Assembly: GCA_009908945.1 (NCBI GenBank)
Contig: JAAAOI010000140.1
Location: 1-34,635, forward strand
DNA from: Bacteroidota bacterium
Lineage (GTDB): Bacteria > Bacteroidota > Rhodothermia > Rhodothermales > Salinibacteraceae
Reading direction: 5' to 3'
DNA: 34,635 nt
Below, one piece after another: positions 20,152-27,853 of this stretch. The notes under the pieces were generated by a model. That model saw only the letters and a program-made list of their open reading frames with translations, did not search any database and was not told the origin of the DNA. The position numbers were made by a program, and so were the translations under genes. The first letter of the stretch is position 1; each line of letters opens with the position of its first letter.

Positions 20152-20241
20152 CCACCCCGGACGCGGGACCCTTCCGCCCGTGCAGGCGTCGGACGCACCC
20201 GTCTGTTCGCCACTTGCTCTTGCCTCCCCGATCCACCCCCC

Positions 20242-21051
20242 ATGTCTGACGCCCGCTCTGCCCTCATCAGCGAACTCACGCGTGCGCATCGTGCGCCTTC
20301 GGTAGAGGCGCCGCCCGCATCCCCCGAGGCGGCCGAAGCCCGCGCCGCCGCGGCCCGAGCCGATGCCGCCGCACTGGCCGCCCGTATCGACCACACCGCC
20401 CTCAAGCCCGATACCTCGGAGGCTACCATTCGCGAGCGCTGCGCCGAAGCCAAGCGGTACGGCTTCGGCTCGGTGTGCGTGAACCCGTGCTACGTACCGC
20501 TTGCTGCGGCACAGCTCGCCGCCACGGCGGTGGAGGTCTGCACCGTCATTGGCTTCCCGCTGGGCGCCACGGCCACCGCTGTGAAAGCGAACGAGGCGGA
20601 GTGGGCGGCGCGCCACGGGGCCGGAGAGCTGGATATGGTACTTAACATCGGGCTGCTGAAGACGGGCGCCACCGCCACCGTCGAGGACGACATCCGCACC
20701 GTAGTGGATGCGGCCCGTGCGCGGCGCGACGCCCCGACGCGCGCCACCGTAAAGGTCATCCTGGAAACCGCCTTGCTCACCGAGCGCGAGAAAATCATTG
20801 CGTGCCTGCTGGCCCAAAACGCGGGGGCTGATTTTGTGAAGACCTCCACGGGGTTTTCCAGTGGCGGCGCTACGTTTGAAGACGTAGCGCTGATGCGCGA
20901 GGTGGTAGGCGAAACGATGGGGGTAAAAGCCTCCGGCGGGGTAGGCCACGCAGAGAAGGCCTACGCCATGCTCGCTCACGGAGCCACGCGCATCGGCGCC
21001 AGCGGCTCGGTGGCTATCATGCAAGGCGTCGAAAGCCGCCGCACGTCCTGA
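20242..21051 (+). CDS. deoC: Deoxyribose-phosphate aldolase
   Basis: [45 protein letters not shown]...[21 protein letters not shown]...[21 protein letters not shown]...GVKASGGV. Confidence 0.96.
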   Translation: MSDARSALISELTRAHRAPSVEAPPASPEAAEARAAAARADAAALAARIDHTALKPDTSEATIRERCAEAKRYGFGSVCVNPCYVPLAAAQLAATAVEVCTVIGFPLGATATAVKANEAEWAARHGAGELDMVLNIGLLKTGATATVEDDIRTVVDAARARRDAPTRATVKVILETALLTEREKIIACLLAQNAGADFVKTSTGFSSGGATFEDVALMREVVGETMGVKASGGVGHAEKAYAMLAHGATRIGASGSVAIMQGVESRRTS

Positions 21052-21166
21052 GGCGCTTCGGGTGGCTTAGCAGCATAGCAGAGGGCTGCCCCTCCCTGCA
21101 GGCCCCGCCAACCACCGGATACCCACCGCCTCGTCTTACCCCTTTTAGCTTATCACCGATCATGCC

Positions 21167-21721
21167 ATGGCTCTGGCCGCCCGTATCGCCCCTGCTTTTT
21201 GCATCTGCCTGCTGTTGCTTGGCGGCTGTGTCTCCATTGAACGGGTGAGTGACGAAGAGGACGCGACAGAGGAGGCTGCCGAGGCGGCGCGCGTGCTGGC
21301 CGAGGTTGAAACGTTCGACGTTGATCAGTATCCGCTGGAGCGTCCGGAGCGCGTGGTGGACATCACGCACCGCGTGCCCGAACGGCTGATGGAGGTCCGC
21401 GCGGGGGCAGGCGTAGAGCGCACCGTGGAGGGGTATCGCGTGCAGATCTTCTCAACCGACGACCGACGTGCAGCCGATGAGGTCTACACCGAAGCGGAGG
21501 CGTGGTGGGCATCCCATCGGGAGAGCGATGAGCTGCGCGAGGTGTTTGAAGACGCCGTGCCCGAGGAGCCCCCCGTGCACCTCATCTACCGCCAGCCGCT
21601 CTACCGGGTGCGCGTGGGCAACTTTACCTCGCAGGAGCGGGCGCGCCAGCTCATGCAGGTGCTGCGCAATGAGTTCTCCGACGCCTTCATTGCGCGCAGC
21701 CCGGTCACGGTACAGCAGTGA
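21167..21721 (+). CDS. SPOR-domain-like lipoprotein
   Basis: Lipobox LLLLGGC; C-terminus VEGYRVQIFSTDDRRAADEVYTEAEAWW...QPLYRVRVGNFTSQERARQLMQVLRNEFSDAFI typical of SPOR. Confidence 0.8.
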   Translation: MALAARIAPAFCICLLLLGGCVSIERVSDEEDATEEAAEAARVLAEVETFDVDQYPLERPERVVDITHRVPERLMEVRAGAGVERTVEGYRVQIFSTDDRRAADEVYTEAEAWWASHRESDELREVFEDAVPEEPPVHLIYRQPLYRVRVGNFTSQERARQLMQVLRNEFSDAFIARSPVTVQQ

Positions 21722-21751
21722 CGCCCGGGGTTCCTCCGCGCGCAGGCCAGG

Positions 21752-22588
21752 TTACCGGAGCGCCTCCTCCAGGGAGGTTGCGGCATCCGTGGAGGCATCC
21801 CGGTACTTCACGATGACCGGGGCGTAGAGCGACAAGCCGTGGGCTGCGGCAAAGTCGGAGCCCACGGACCGGGTACCCGGCACCACCACGGCGTTTTCGG
21901 GAATCTCCAGCACCCCGGCGTCGTCAGCCCGCAGGAGGCGTTCGTGCACCAGGTCGTACACCGTGGTGGAGCTCGTAAGCGTGACCCCCGGCGCCAAGAC
22001 GGCGCCGGAGCGCACGAGGCAGCCCTCGTAGATCCCGCAGCCGCCACCCACGAAGACGTCGTCTTCAATGATGACGGGTAGCGCCCCCACCGGCTCCAGC
22101 ACCCCGCCCACTTGCGCCGCGGCCGACAGGTGGACGTTCGTGCCAATCTGCGCACAGCTCCCCACCAGCGCATGCGAGTCGACCATAGAGCCGGCGTCCA
22201 CGTAGGCCCCGACGTTGATGTACATGGGCGGCATACACACGACGCCCGGCGCCACGTAGCTGCCCGAGCGGATGGACGAGCCGCCCGGCACGAGGCGTAC
22301 CTCATGCTTGGCCGTGAGCGTCTTAAGGGGATAGGTATCCTTGTCGAAAAAGGGCAGGCGATCGGCCGACATATCCGTCATTTTGCCGATTTTGAACCCG
22401 AGCAGAATGCCCTCCTTCACCCACGCGTGTACGCGCCAGCTACCGTCATCAGATCGCTCCGCGGCGCGCACGGTGCCATCGTCCAGGGCGTTTCGCAGCG
22501 CGTTGAACGTGGTGCGTACGTCATGCGGGTTGGTGTCGTCTTCTGTGAGCAATGCTTCTACACGCTCACGGAGGGCATGGGCAGTCAT
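21752..22588 (-). CDS. dapD: 2,3,4,5-tetrahydropyridine-2,6-dicarboxylate N-succinyltransferase
   Basis: [93 protein letters not shown]; left-handed beta-helix hexapeptides. Confidence 0.96.
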   Translation of the reverse strand: MTAHALRERVEALLTEDDTNPHDVRTTFNALRNALDDGTVRAAERSDDGSWRVHAWVKEGILLGFKIGKMTDMSADRLPFFDKDTYPLKTLTAKHEVRLVPGGSSIRSGSYVAPGVVCMPPMYINVGAYVDAGSMVDSHALVGSCAQIGTNVHLSAAAQVGGVLEPVGALPVIIEDDVFVGGGCGIYEGCLVRSGAVLAPGVTLTSSTTVYDLVHERLLRADDAGVLEIPENAVVVPGTRSVGSDFAAAHGLSLYAPVIVKYRDASTDAATSLEEALR

Positions 22589-22853
22589 AAGGTATCAGGA
22601 GGGGACAAGGAGAGGTAGAGCAAGCGATATGTAAATCAACCCCTCCTATGACACCGATCCTGTGCAGGTTGCCCGCGGGCGCTGTCATTGCACAAACCTC
22701 ACGGACGGAGACGAAGTACCTGTGAAGCCCTCGCAAAAGTTAGGCGGTCCGTGCGCTGGCAGAATCCCCCTTGCGTTCCGTAGGTTTCTGCCGTAGCCTT
22801 TTACCGATCATCCCTGCCGCTTTCGGCGCCCCCGTTCACTCATCGTTTCTGGC

Positions 22854-23054
22854 ATGTCTGTTTTCACTTCCACCCGTTCCTCACTGCGCAGCTTACTTGC
22901 CGCCACAGCACTGCTGGCACTCCTCATGGTCAACGCCTGCCAGTGCGACTCCCCGCCCCCCATCGGGCCAGTCGACGACGAGGAGGACAACGCCCATCTC
23001 CTGGAAGCACCACCCACTGCGCCTGTTGCTGATGCGCAGCCGCTGGCTGCATAG
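22854..23054 (+). CDS. Small putative lipoprotein
   Basis: MSVFTSTRSSLRSLLAATALLALLMVNACQCD: signal peptide with lipobox-like Cys; 66 aa acidic/Pro-rich mature part. Confidence 0.5.
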   Translation: MSVFTSTRSSLRSLLAATALLALLMVNACQCDSPPPIGPVDDEEDNAHLLEAPPTAPVADAQPLAA

Positions 23055-23144
23055 CATGGGCTGCATAGCCTGACGAAGGGAAGCCTGACGAAGGGAAGCC
23101 TGACGAAGGGAAGCCTGACGAAGGGAAGCCTGACGAAGGGAGCC
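23045..23144. repeat. Two consecutive tandem repeats: 14 bp x2, then 15 bp x5
   Basis: ggctgcatagc[a/c]tg at 23045-23058 and 23059-23072; tgacgaagggaagcc x4 perfect (23071-23130) plus a 14-nt degenerate fifth copy (23131-23144). Confidence 0.95.
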
Positions 23145-23244
23145 TTGTACAGGCAATCGGCCCGTGGGCCGGTTTGGGCAACCTCATGCCCGGGTGCGTG
23201 TTTACACATGCATCAGACATATACGGCAAATCCAATAGCACCCT

Positions 23245-25200
23245 GTGGCCTACATCCCCGACGAAAAGATCGACGAGATTCGCACAGCGTCGGATATTGC
23301 TGACGTCGTGGGGGAGTACGTACGCCTGAAGCGGCAGGGACAAAACCTGTTTGGTCTGTGCCCCTTCCACAACGAGAAGTCGCCGTCCTTCAGCGTGAAC
23401 CCAGAGATGGGCATCTTCAAGTGCTTTGGGTGCGGCGAGGGGGGCGATGTGTTCGCGTTCATCTCCAAGATGGAGATGGTCTCGTTTCCCGAGGCTGCGC
23501 GCATCCTGGCCGAGCGGGCGGGCATTGACATTCCGGAGTCGGAGGCTGCGCGGGAGCGGGCCAGCGAGACGGATGCGATCTACGAAGCGCTGCGCACGGC
23601 CGCGCGGTTTTACTACTTCTGCTTGACGCGGAAAGAACGCGGGGCCAAGGCGCTACAGTACCTCAAGGATCGCGGGTTCACCGCGGATACCATCAAGCAG
23701 TTTGGGCTGGGCTACGCCCCGGATGCGTGGGAGGCGCTGCTGTCCCACGCCGAGGAGAAGCATCTGAGCGGCGAGCACCTGGAGCGCGCCGGGCTTGTGC
23801 TGGCCCGCAAGAGCGGAGACGGGTACTACGATCGGTTTCGCGGACGCGTCATGTTTCCCATCTTCTCTCACATCGGAAAGGTCGTAGGGTTTGGCGGGCG
23901 TATCCTGGACGATGAGGTGGACCAGCCCAAGTACATCAACTCGCCCGAGACGGACGTCTACCACAAGAGCCGCGTGCTCTACGGCCTGTACCAGGCCAAG
24001 CAAGCCATCCGAGATGCTGAGGAAGTGGTGATGGTGGAAGGCTACACAGACGTGATCGCCCTGCACCAGGCCGGAGTGCAACACGTAGTGGCCTCCAGCG
24101 GGACGTCGCTCACGGAGGGCCAGGTACAGGTGCTGGATCGCTACGCCCAGCGCATCTTGCTCCTCTATGACGCCGACAGTGCCGGGGTGACTGCTATGTT
24201 GCGCGGCATCAACACCATCGTAGAGCAGGGCCTCGCGGCTTACGCCGTGGCCTTGCCGGGCGATGAGGATCCGGACTCCTACGTGCAGCACCAGGGCGCC
24301 GAGGCCTTTCGGGCGCTGCTGCGCGAGAAGCGGCAAGACTTTGTGGCCTTCATGGTAGCGGCGGCGGAGGCGGAAGGCCGCATGGACACGCCGGAGGGCG
24401 CCGCGCAGACCATGCGGGAGGTGCTGGGCACCATCGCCCGGATGCCGGATCCATTGCTACAAGACCGGTACCTGCGCCGCGCCAGCGACGTGCTGGACGT
24501 CCCGGAGGGCCGCCTGGAGCGCGTGCTCCAAGAGCAGCGCGCCGAGCGGGAGGAAGCCGAAGCGCGCAAAGCCCGCCGCGCGCCTGTGCCCAGGATGCCG
24601 CCCTACGATGCGCCTCCGCCCGACGACCGCGACCGGGGCGCGACGGCACCGGACGATGAAACGCCTACGTCGGCTTCCGTGACGCGCGCGCCTCGCCCGC
24701 AGGAGGAGGTCCTGCTCGCACTGATGCTCTACCACAAAACCCGGCTGGTCGAGTTCGTCATGGGCCACATGGCGACCGATGAGTTTACCGAAGGCCCGGC
24801 CCGCACGCTCGTGGAAAAGATGCTGGACATGTATGAAGCGGAGGACACCGTCCGCACCGAGCCGTTTACGAGCGGGGCCTATGGCGAGCCGGTACGGCGC
24901 TTGGCCAGCGAGGTGCTGGTGGACCGCTACGCCCCGTCGGCCAACTGGAAAGAGCTGAAGGACATTACGGTGCCCTCCAAAAACGAGGACCCCTACCGCG
25001 TGGCCGGGGATGCGATGTCGCGCCTTAAGCTGCTGCGTGTGCAAGACGTGATGAATGACCTCAGCCGCCGGCTCCAGCGCCACGAGGAAATGGACGAGGA
25101 TACGGAGGTGCGCGCCCTACAGGAGAAGATCGCCCGCCTCACGCAGGTCAAGCGGAAGATCAAGAACAAGGACTTTATCCGGGAGGAACTGCGGGCGTGA
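23245..25200 (+). CDS. dnaG: DNA primase
   Basis: GTG start; IPDEKIDEIRTASDIADVVGEYVRLKRQGQNLFGLCPFHNEKSPSFSVNPEMGIFKCFGCGEGGDVFAFI; TOPRIM EEVVMVEGYTDVIALHQAGVQHVVASSGTSLTEGQ. Confidence 0.97.
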   Translation: MAYIPDEKIDEIRTASDIADVVGEYVRLKRQGQNLFGLCPFHNEKSPSFSVNPEMGIFKCFGCGEGGDVFAFISKMEMVSFPEAARILAERAGIDIPESEAARERASETDAIYEALRTAARFYYFCLTRKERGAKALQYLKDRGFTADTIKQFGLGYAPDAWEALLSHAEEKHLSGEHLERAGLVLARKSGDGYYDRFRGRVMFPIFSHIGKVVGFGGRILDDEVDQPKYINSPETDVYHKSRVLYGLYQAKQAIRDAEEVVMVEGYTDVIALHQAGVQHVVASSGTSLTEGQVQVLDRYAQRILLLYDADSAGVTAMLRGINTIVEQGLAAYAVALPGDEDPDSYVQHQGAEAFRALLREKRQDFVAFMVAAAEAEGRMDTPEGAAQTMREVLGTIARMPDPLLQDRYLRRASDVLDVPEGRLERVLQEQRAEREEAEARKARRAPVPRMPPYDAPPPDDRDRGATAPDDETPTSASVTRAPRPQEEVLLALMLYHKTRLVEFVMGHMATDEFTEGPARTLVEKMLDMYEAEDTVRTEPFTSGAYGEPVRRLASEVLVDRYAPSANWKELKDITVPSKNEDPYRVAGDAMSRLKLLRVQDVMNDLSRRLQRHEEMDEDTEVRALQEKIARLTQVKRKIKNKDFIREELRA

Positions 25201-25232
25201 AGCGCTGCGGCACTGGAGGAGGGGCCGAGCGC

Positions 25233-25652
25233 TTATGCCGACGATAGGTGGTCGGTGATCCAGTCGAACAGGCGGTCGGTAGCGGCCAGGAGGGACGCCG
25301 CATCTGCAGCCGTGGTTGGCGCGCCGCTGTAGAGGTGCACAATGCTAACGTCGGTGAGGCGGTCAAGCGTGGGCTGCAGGGCGTCCGGGATCAGCAGGTT
25401 GGTGCGCGCGGCCAGGTAGACGAGGTTGTGGCTCACCGGAGGGTGGGCATCGTGCTGCGCACGATAGAGGGCCTTCAGGGCTTTCTCTACTGCCAGATGA
25501 GCAAACACCAGCGCGGCGTGCGGGCGCTTCAGCCGTTGCAGCGCATGCGCCGTGGTGCGCTCGCGTTCCGCCTGCGCCTGCCAGTCGGCCGCCGCCTGGT
25601 CGGCGGTGTGGACGAGGATGCCGTGCTTTTTGCGGGGTGCGTCGGGGCCCAT
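25233..25652 (-). CDS. HEPN domain protein
   Basis: ADWQAQAERERTTAHALQRLKRPHAALVFAHLAVEKALKALYRAQHDAHPPVSHNLVYLAARTNLLIPDAL...AATDRLFDWI, HEPN (PF05168-like) pattern. Confidence 0.75.
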   Translation of the reverse strand: MGPDAPRKKHGILVHTADQAAADWQAQAERERTTAHALQRLKRPHAALVFAHLAVEKALKALYRAQHDAHPPVSHNLVYLAARTNLLIPDALQPTLDRLTDVSIVHLYSGAPTTAADAASLLAATDRLFDWITDHLSSA

Positions 25653-25658
25653 GGCAAT

Positions 25659-26135
25659 CTACGGGGTCGCAAGCGTCGCGTCGGCGTGGACGGGGGCTTG
25701 GCGCTCTACCGCACCGCGGTCGGGAGCGGCATCAGCGGTGTGCTTATCGACAAAATAGGCAACGTACTGCGCACAGACGCGGGCTTCATCGGCCCGCGAT
25801 GCGGTCAGGTAGTACTGGCTGCGGAGCGGGTCCTCCCACAACGCCGGGTAGAAGAGCTCATTGCGCTGGGCATCGGTTAGGTCGGCTGCGGCTGCCGCCA
25901 TCCGAGCCAGGTGGCCGTCGTCATACTGTACACTATGCTGTAGCAGGGCGTGCGTTGTAAGGCGCTTGCTGAGCAGCAGCACGTGCCCGGCAATGCAGCA
26001 CCGAAACTGCTCGGGCGCGGCACCATCGTGCAGCACCGCTTGCACATTGCGCGCCCAGGCCCACTCAGCCGCACAAAACCGCTCCGGTTGCTCGTTGATG
26101 TGGTGCGCGACGCGACGGAGCAAGGCGGTGTTCAT
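25659..26135 (-). CDS. Uncharacterised 158-aa protein with Cys-containing CIAG motif, co-oriented with HEPN gene
   Basis: MNTALLRRVAHHINEQPERFCAAEWAWARN...EQFRCCIAGHVLLLS...RNELFYPALWEDPLRSQYYLTASRADEARVCAQYVAYFVDKH; only a few nt separate its stop from the HEPN start. Confidence 0.6.
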   Translation of the reverse strand: MNTALLRRVAHHINEQPERFCAAEWAWARNVQAVLHDGAAPEQFRCCIAGHVLLLSKRLTTHALLQHSVQYDDGHLARMAAAAADLTDAQRNELFYPALWEDPLRSQYYLTASRADEARVCAQYVAYFVDKHTADAAPDRGAVERQAPVHADATLATP

Positions 26136-26259
26136 ACGACCGGGAGCAGAAGAAGTGGAAGGTCCTTAGAATCAGTGACATAGGACCGGTCAGCGGGAGC
26201 AGGGTTTCAGCCTGTCGCCCATGGTGGGCGTGGGCTTCAGGCGACGTGCATGGCCGGTC

Positions 26260-27672
26260 TTACGCCTCTTCCTGCTCCGACACCGTAAAGGTAAAGCTGA
26301 GAGGCTCGTATTCCGCTTTCAGCTTCTCCAAGGTCTGCTCAAAAGCATCGTATTGGTCCTTGGGCAGGTAATACAGCGTATCGAGCACCAGCTGGGCGCC
26401 GCCGTCAACGCTCAGGTTGATGGGGTTCCGGAGGCAGTCCTCGGCGTGGCGGAGCAGGGCGTTGTGGCAGCGCTCGCCAACGTGCTTGGCAATGGAGAGC
26501 ACTTCCTGCTGAGCCCCGTGCTGCATGCCTTCGCGTGCTGCGCGCGCCATAATGTCGGGCAATGCCGTGAGGGCATCCGTGAGGGCCCCTTCGGCAGAAT
26601 CCAGTTCCTGCTGTAGTGCCCGCGGGGTACACCGCACGCGCACCCGGATTTCACGCGAGTTCTGAAAGTATGCCCCAAGGCTCTTCTTGCGCATATACTC
26701 CGACATCCGCATCTGCCCCGGGGCCTCCGGCGTTCCGCCCGTGCCGTCCCCACCGGCCGTTGAGGCGGCAGAAGTGGACGCCTCAGCATCCGGCACCCAC
26801 GGATCAAAGGTTTCCTCCTCGGGTGCAGCGGAGCCCTCGGCTTCTTCAGCTGGTTCGGGGGCGTCAGGGAAGGGGATGTCGACGACGGGCTCTTCCGCAG
26901 CAGCCGAGGCTTCGGTCGCCTCCTCAGCAGCAGACTCCTCAGCAGCAGCCCCATCGTCCGCTGGTTCCGCGTCGGCATCGGTATCGGCAGCGGAAGCGGA
27001 GGCAGGTTCAGCCGCCGCCTCTGCATCGGCCGCTGTATCGGTTGCTGCATCGGTTGCTGCAGGGGGCGCTACCGCCTGCTCCGGCCCGGCGGCCCCCGGG
27101 GCAGGGGCAGCGTCGGCGTCGGGGGTCGTCAGCGACTGCAGGAGCGACTGCACCCTACCTTTGCTTGAAGGCTCGGCCAGCTGCTCGTGGACGCTTGCGA
27201 GCGCCTCGTCCATCAGCTGCTGCTGTAGCAGGGCCTGCATGCGCTGTTGCACCGCCGCTTGCTGGTCCTCGTCAACCCGGTCCAGCGCGGTGTGGGCCAC
27301 GGCGTCTGTATCCGCCAGCCGGTTCTCCATCCGCTCGGTAAGGTTTTGCAGGACGAGCTCAGCCAGCGTTTCCTGTGCTTCGGCCAGGGCGTCGCGGAAG
27401 GCGGCAGCGTACTCCTCCATCACCCGCCGCGCCATCGCCTCGGGGCTGCCCAGTTCGGCCACGACGTCGTCGTAGAGCTGCTGCAAGAGCTGCTGCTGCA
27501 GCGATGCCTTTGCCTCGGCCAGGGTCTGCGCCCGCCGCTCTGCCTCTGCCGCTGGCGTGGCCGCCTCAAATGCCGCATTCAAATCCACATCCTCTTCAGA
27601 AGGCTGCTCCTCAGGAGTGTTCTCGGTAGTATCACGCATAAGTTCAATTTCGCCTTTCAACCAGTTTTCCAT
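26260..27672 (-). CDS. Acidic Ala-rich protein: coiled-coil N-terminus, disordered linker, C-terminal domain with GvpL/F-like character
   Basis: 470 aa; Gln/Glu-rich helices, long A/E/D/P/T linker, then SREIRVRVRCTPRALQQELD...GGAQLVLDTLYYLPKDQYDAFEQTLEKLKAEYEPLSFTFTVSEQEEA. Confidence 0.7.
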   Translation of the reverse strand: MENWLKGEIELMRDTTENTPEEQPSEEDVDLNAAFEAATPAAEAERRAQTLAEAKASLQQQLLQQLYDDVVAELGSPEAMARRVMEEYAAAFRDALAEAQETLAELVLQNLTERMENRLADTDAVAHTALDRVDEDQQAAVQQRMQALLQQQLMDEALASVHEQLAEPSSKGRVQSLLQSLTTPDADAAPAPGAAGPEQAVAPPAATDAATDTAADAEAAAEPASASAADTDADAEPADDGAAAEESAAEEATEASAAAEEPVVDIPFPDAPEPAEEAEGSAAPEEETFDPWVPDAEASTSAASTAGGDGTGGTPEAPGQMRMSEYMRKKSLGAYFQNSREIRVRVRCTPRALQQELDSAEGALTDALTALPDIMARAAREGMQHGAQQEVLSIAKHVGERCHNALLRHAEDCLRNPINLSVDGGAQLVLDTLYYLPKDQYDAFEQTLEKLKAEYEPLSFTFTVSEQEEA

Positions 27673-27792
27673 GGAGGGTGGTATTGCTGCGCCAACGACC
27701 GGGCATAACCATCACCCGTGGCCAAGAGTATTGTCGACCAATACATGAGATGTTTTAAACTACACTGGATCAAATCTACATACAAGTACTAT

Positions 27793-27819
27793 CGTCGTTC
27801 AGTATACGACGGCTTTTTT
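27793..27819 (+). terminator. Intrinsic-terminator-like hairpin in hrpB leader
   Basis: cgtcgt(27793-27798) tcagtat acgacg(27806-27811) gc tttttt(27814-27819). Confidence 0.45.
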
Positions 27820-27853
27820 CTACCCTTCGCATGGATCGCCCCTTGCTGACGTG

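Noticed and set aside
19288-21024. 578-aa minus-strand ORF
   Set aside because: Antisense to R2lox and deoC, both strongly supported
22660-22696. tgtgca...gcccgcgggc...tgcaca palindromic region upstream of dapD
   Set aside because: Short stems, not clearly beyond chance; no known riboswitch motif recognised
23071-23144. Possible CRISPR array (regular repeats)
   Set aside because: 15-bp units are directly contiguous with no spacers; a simple tandem repeat
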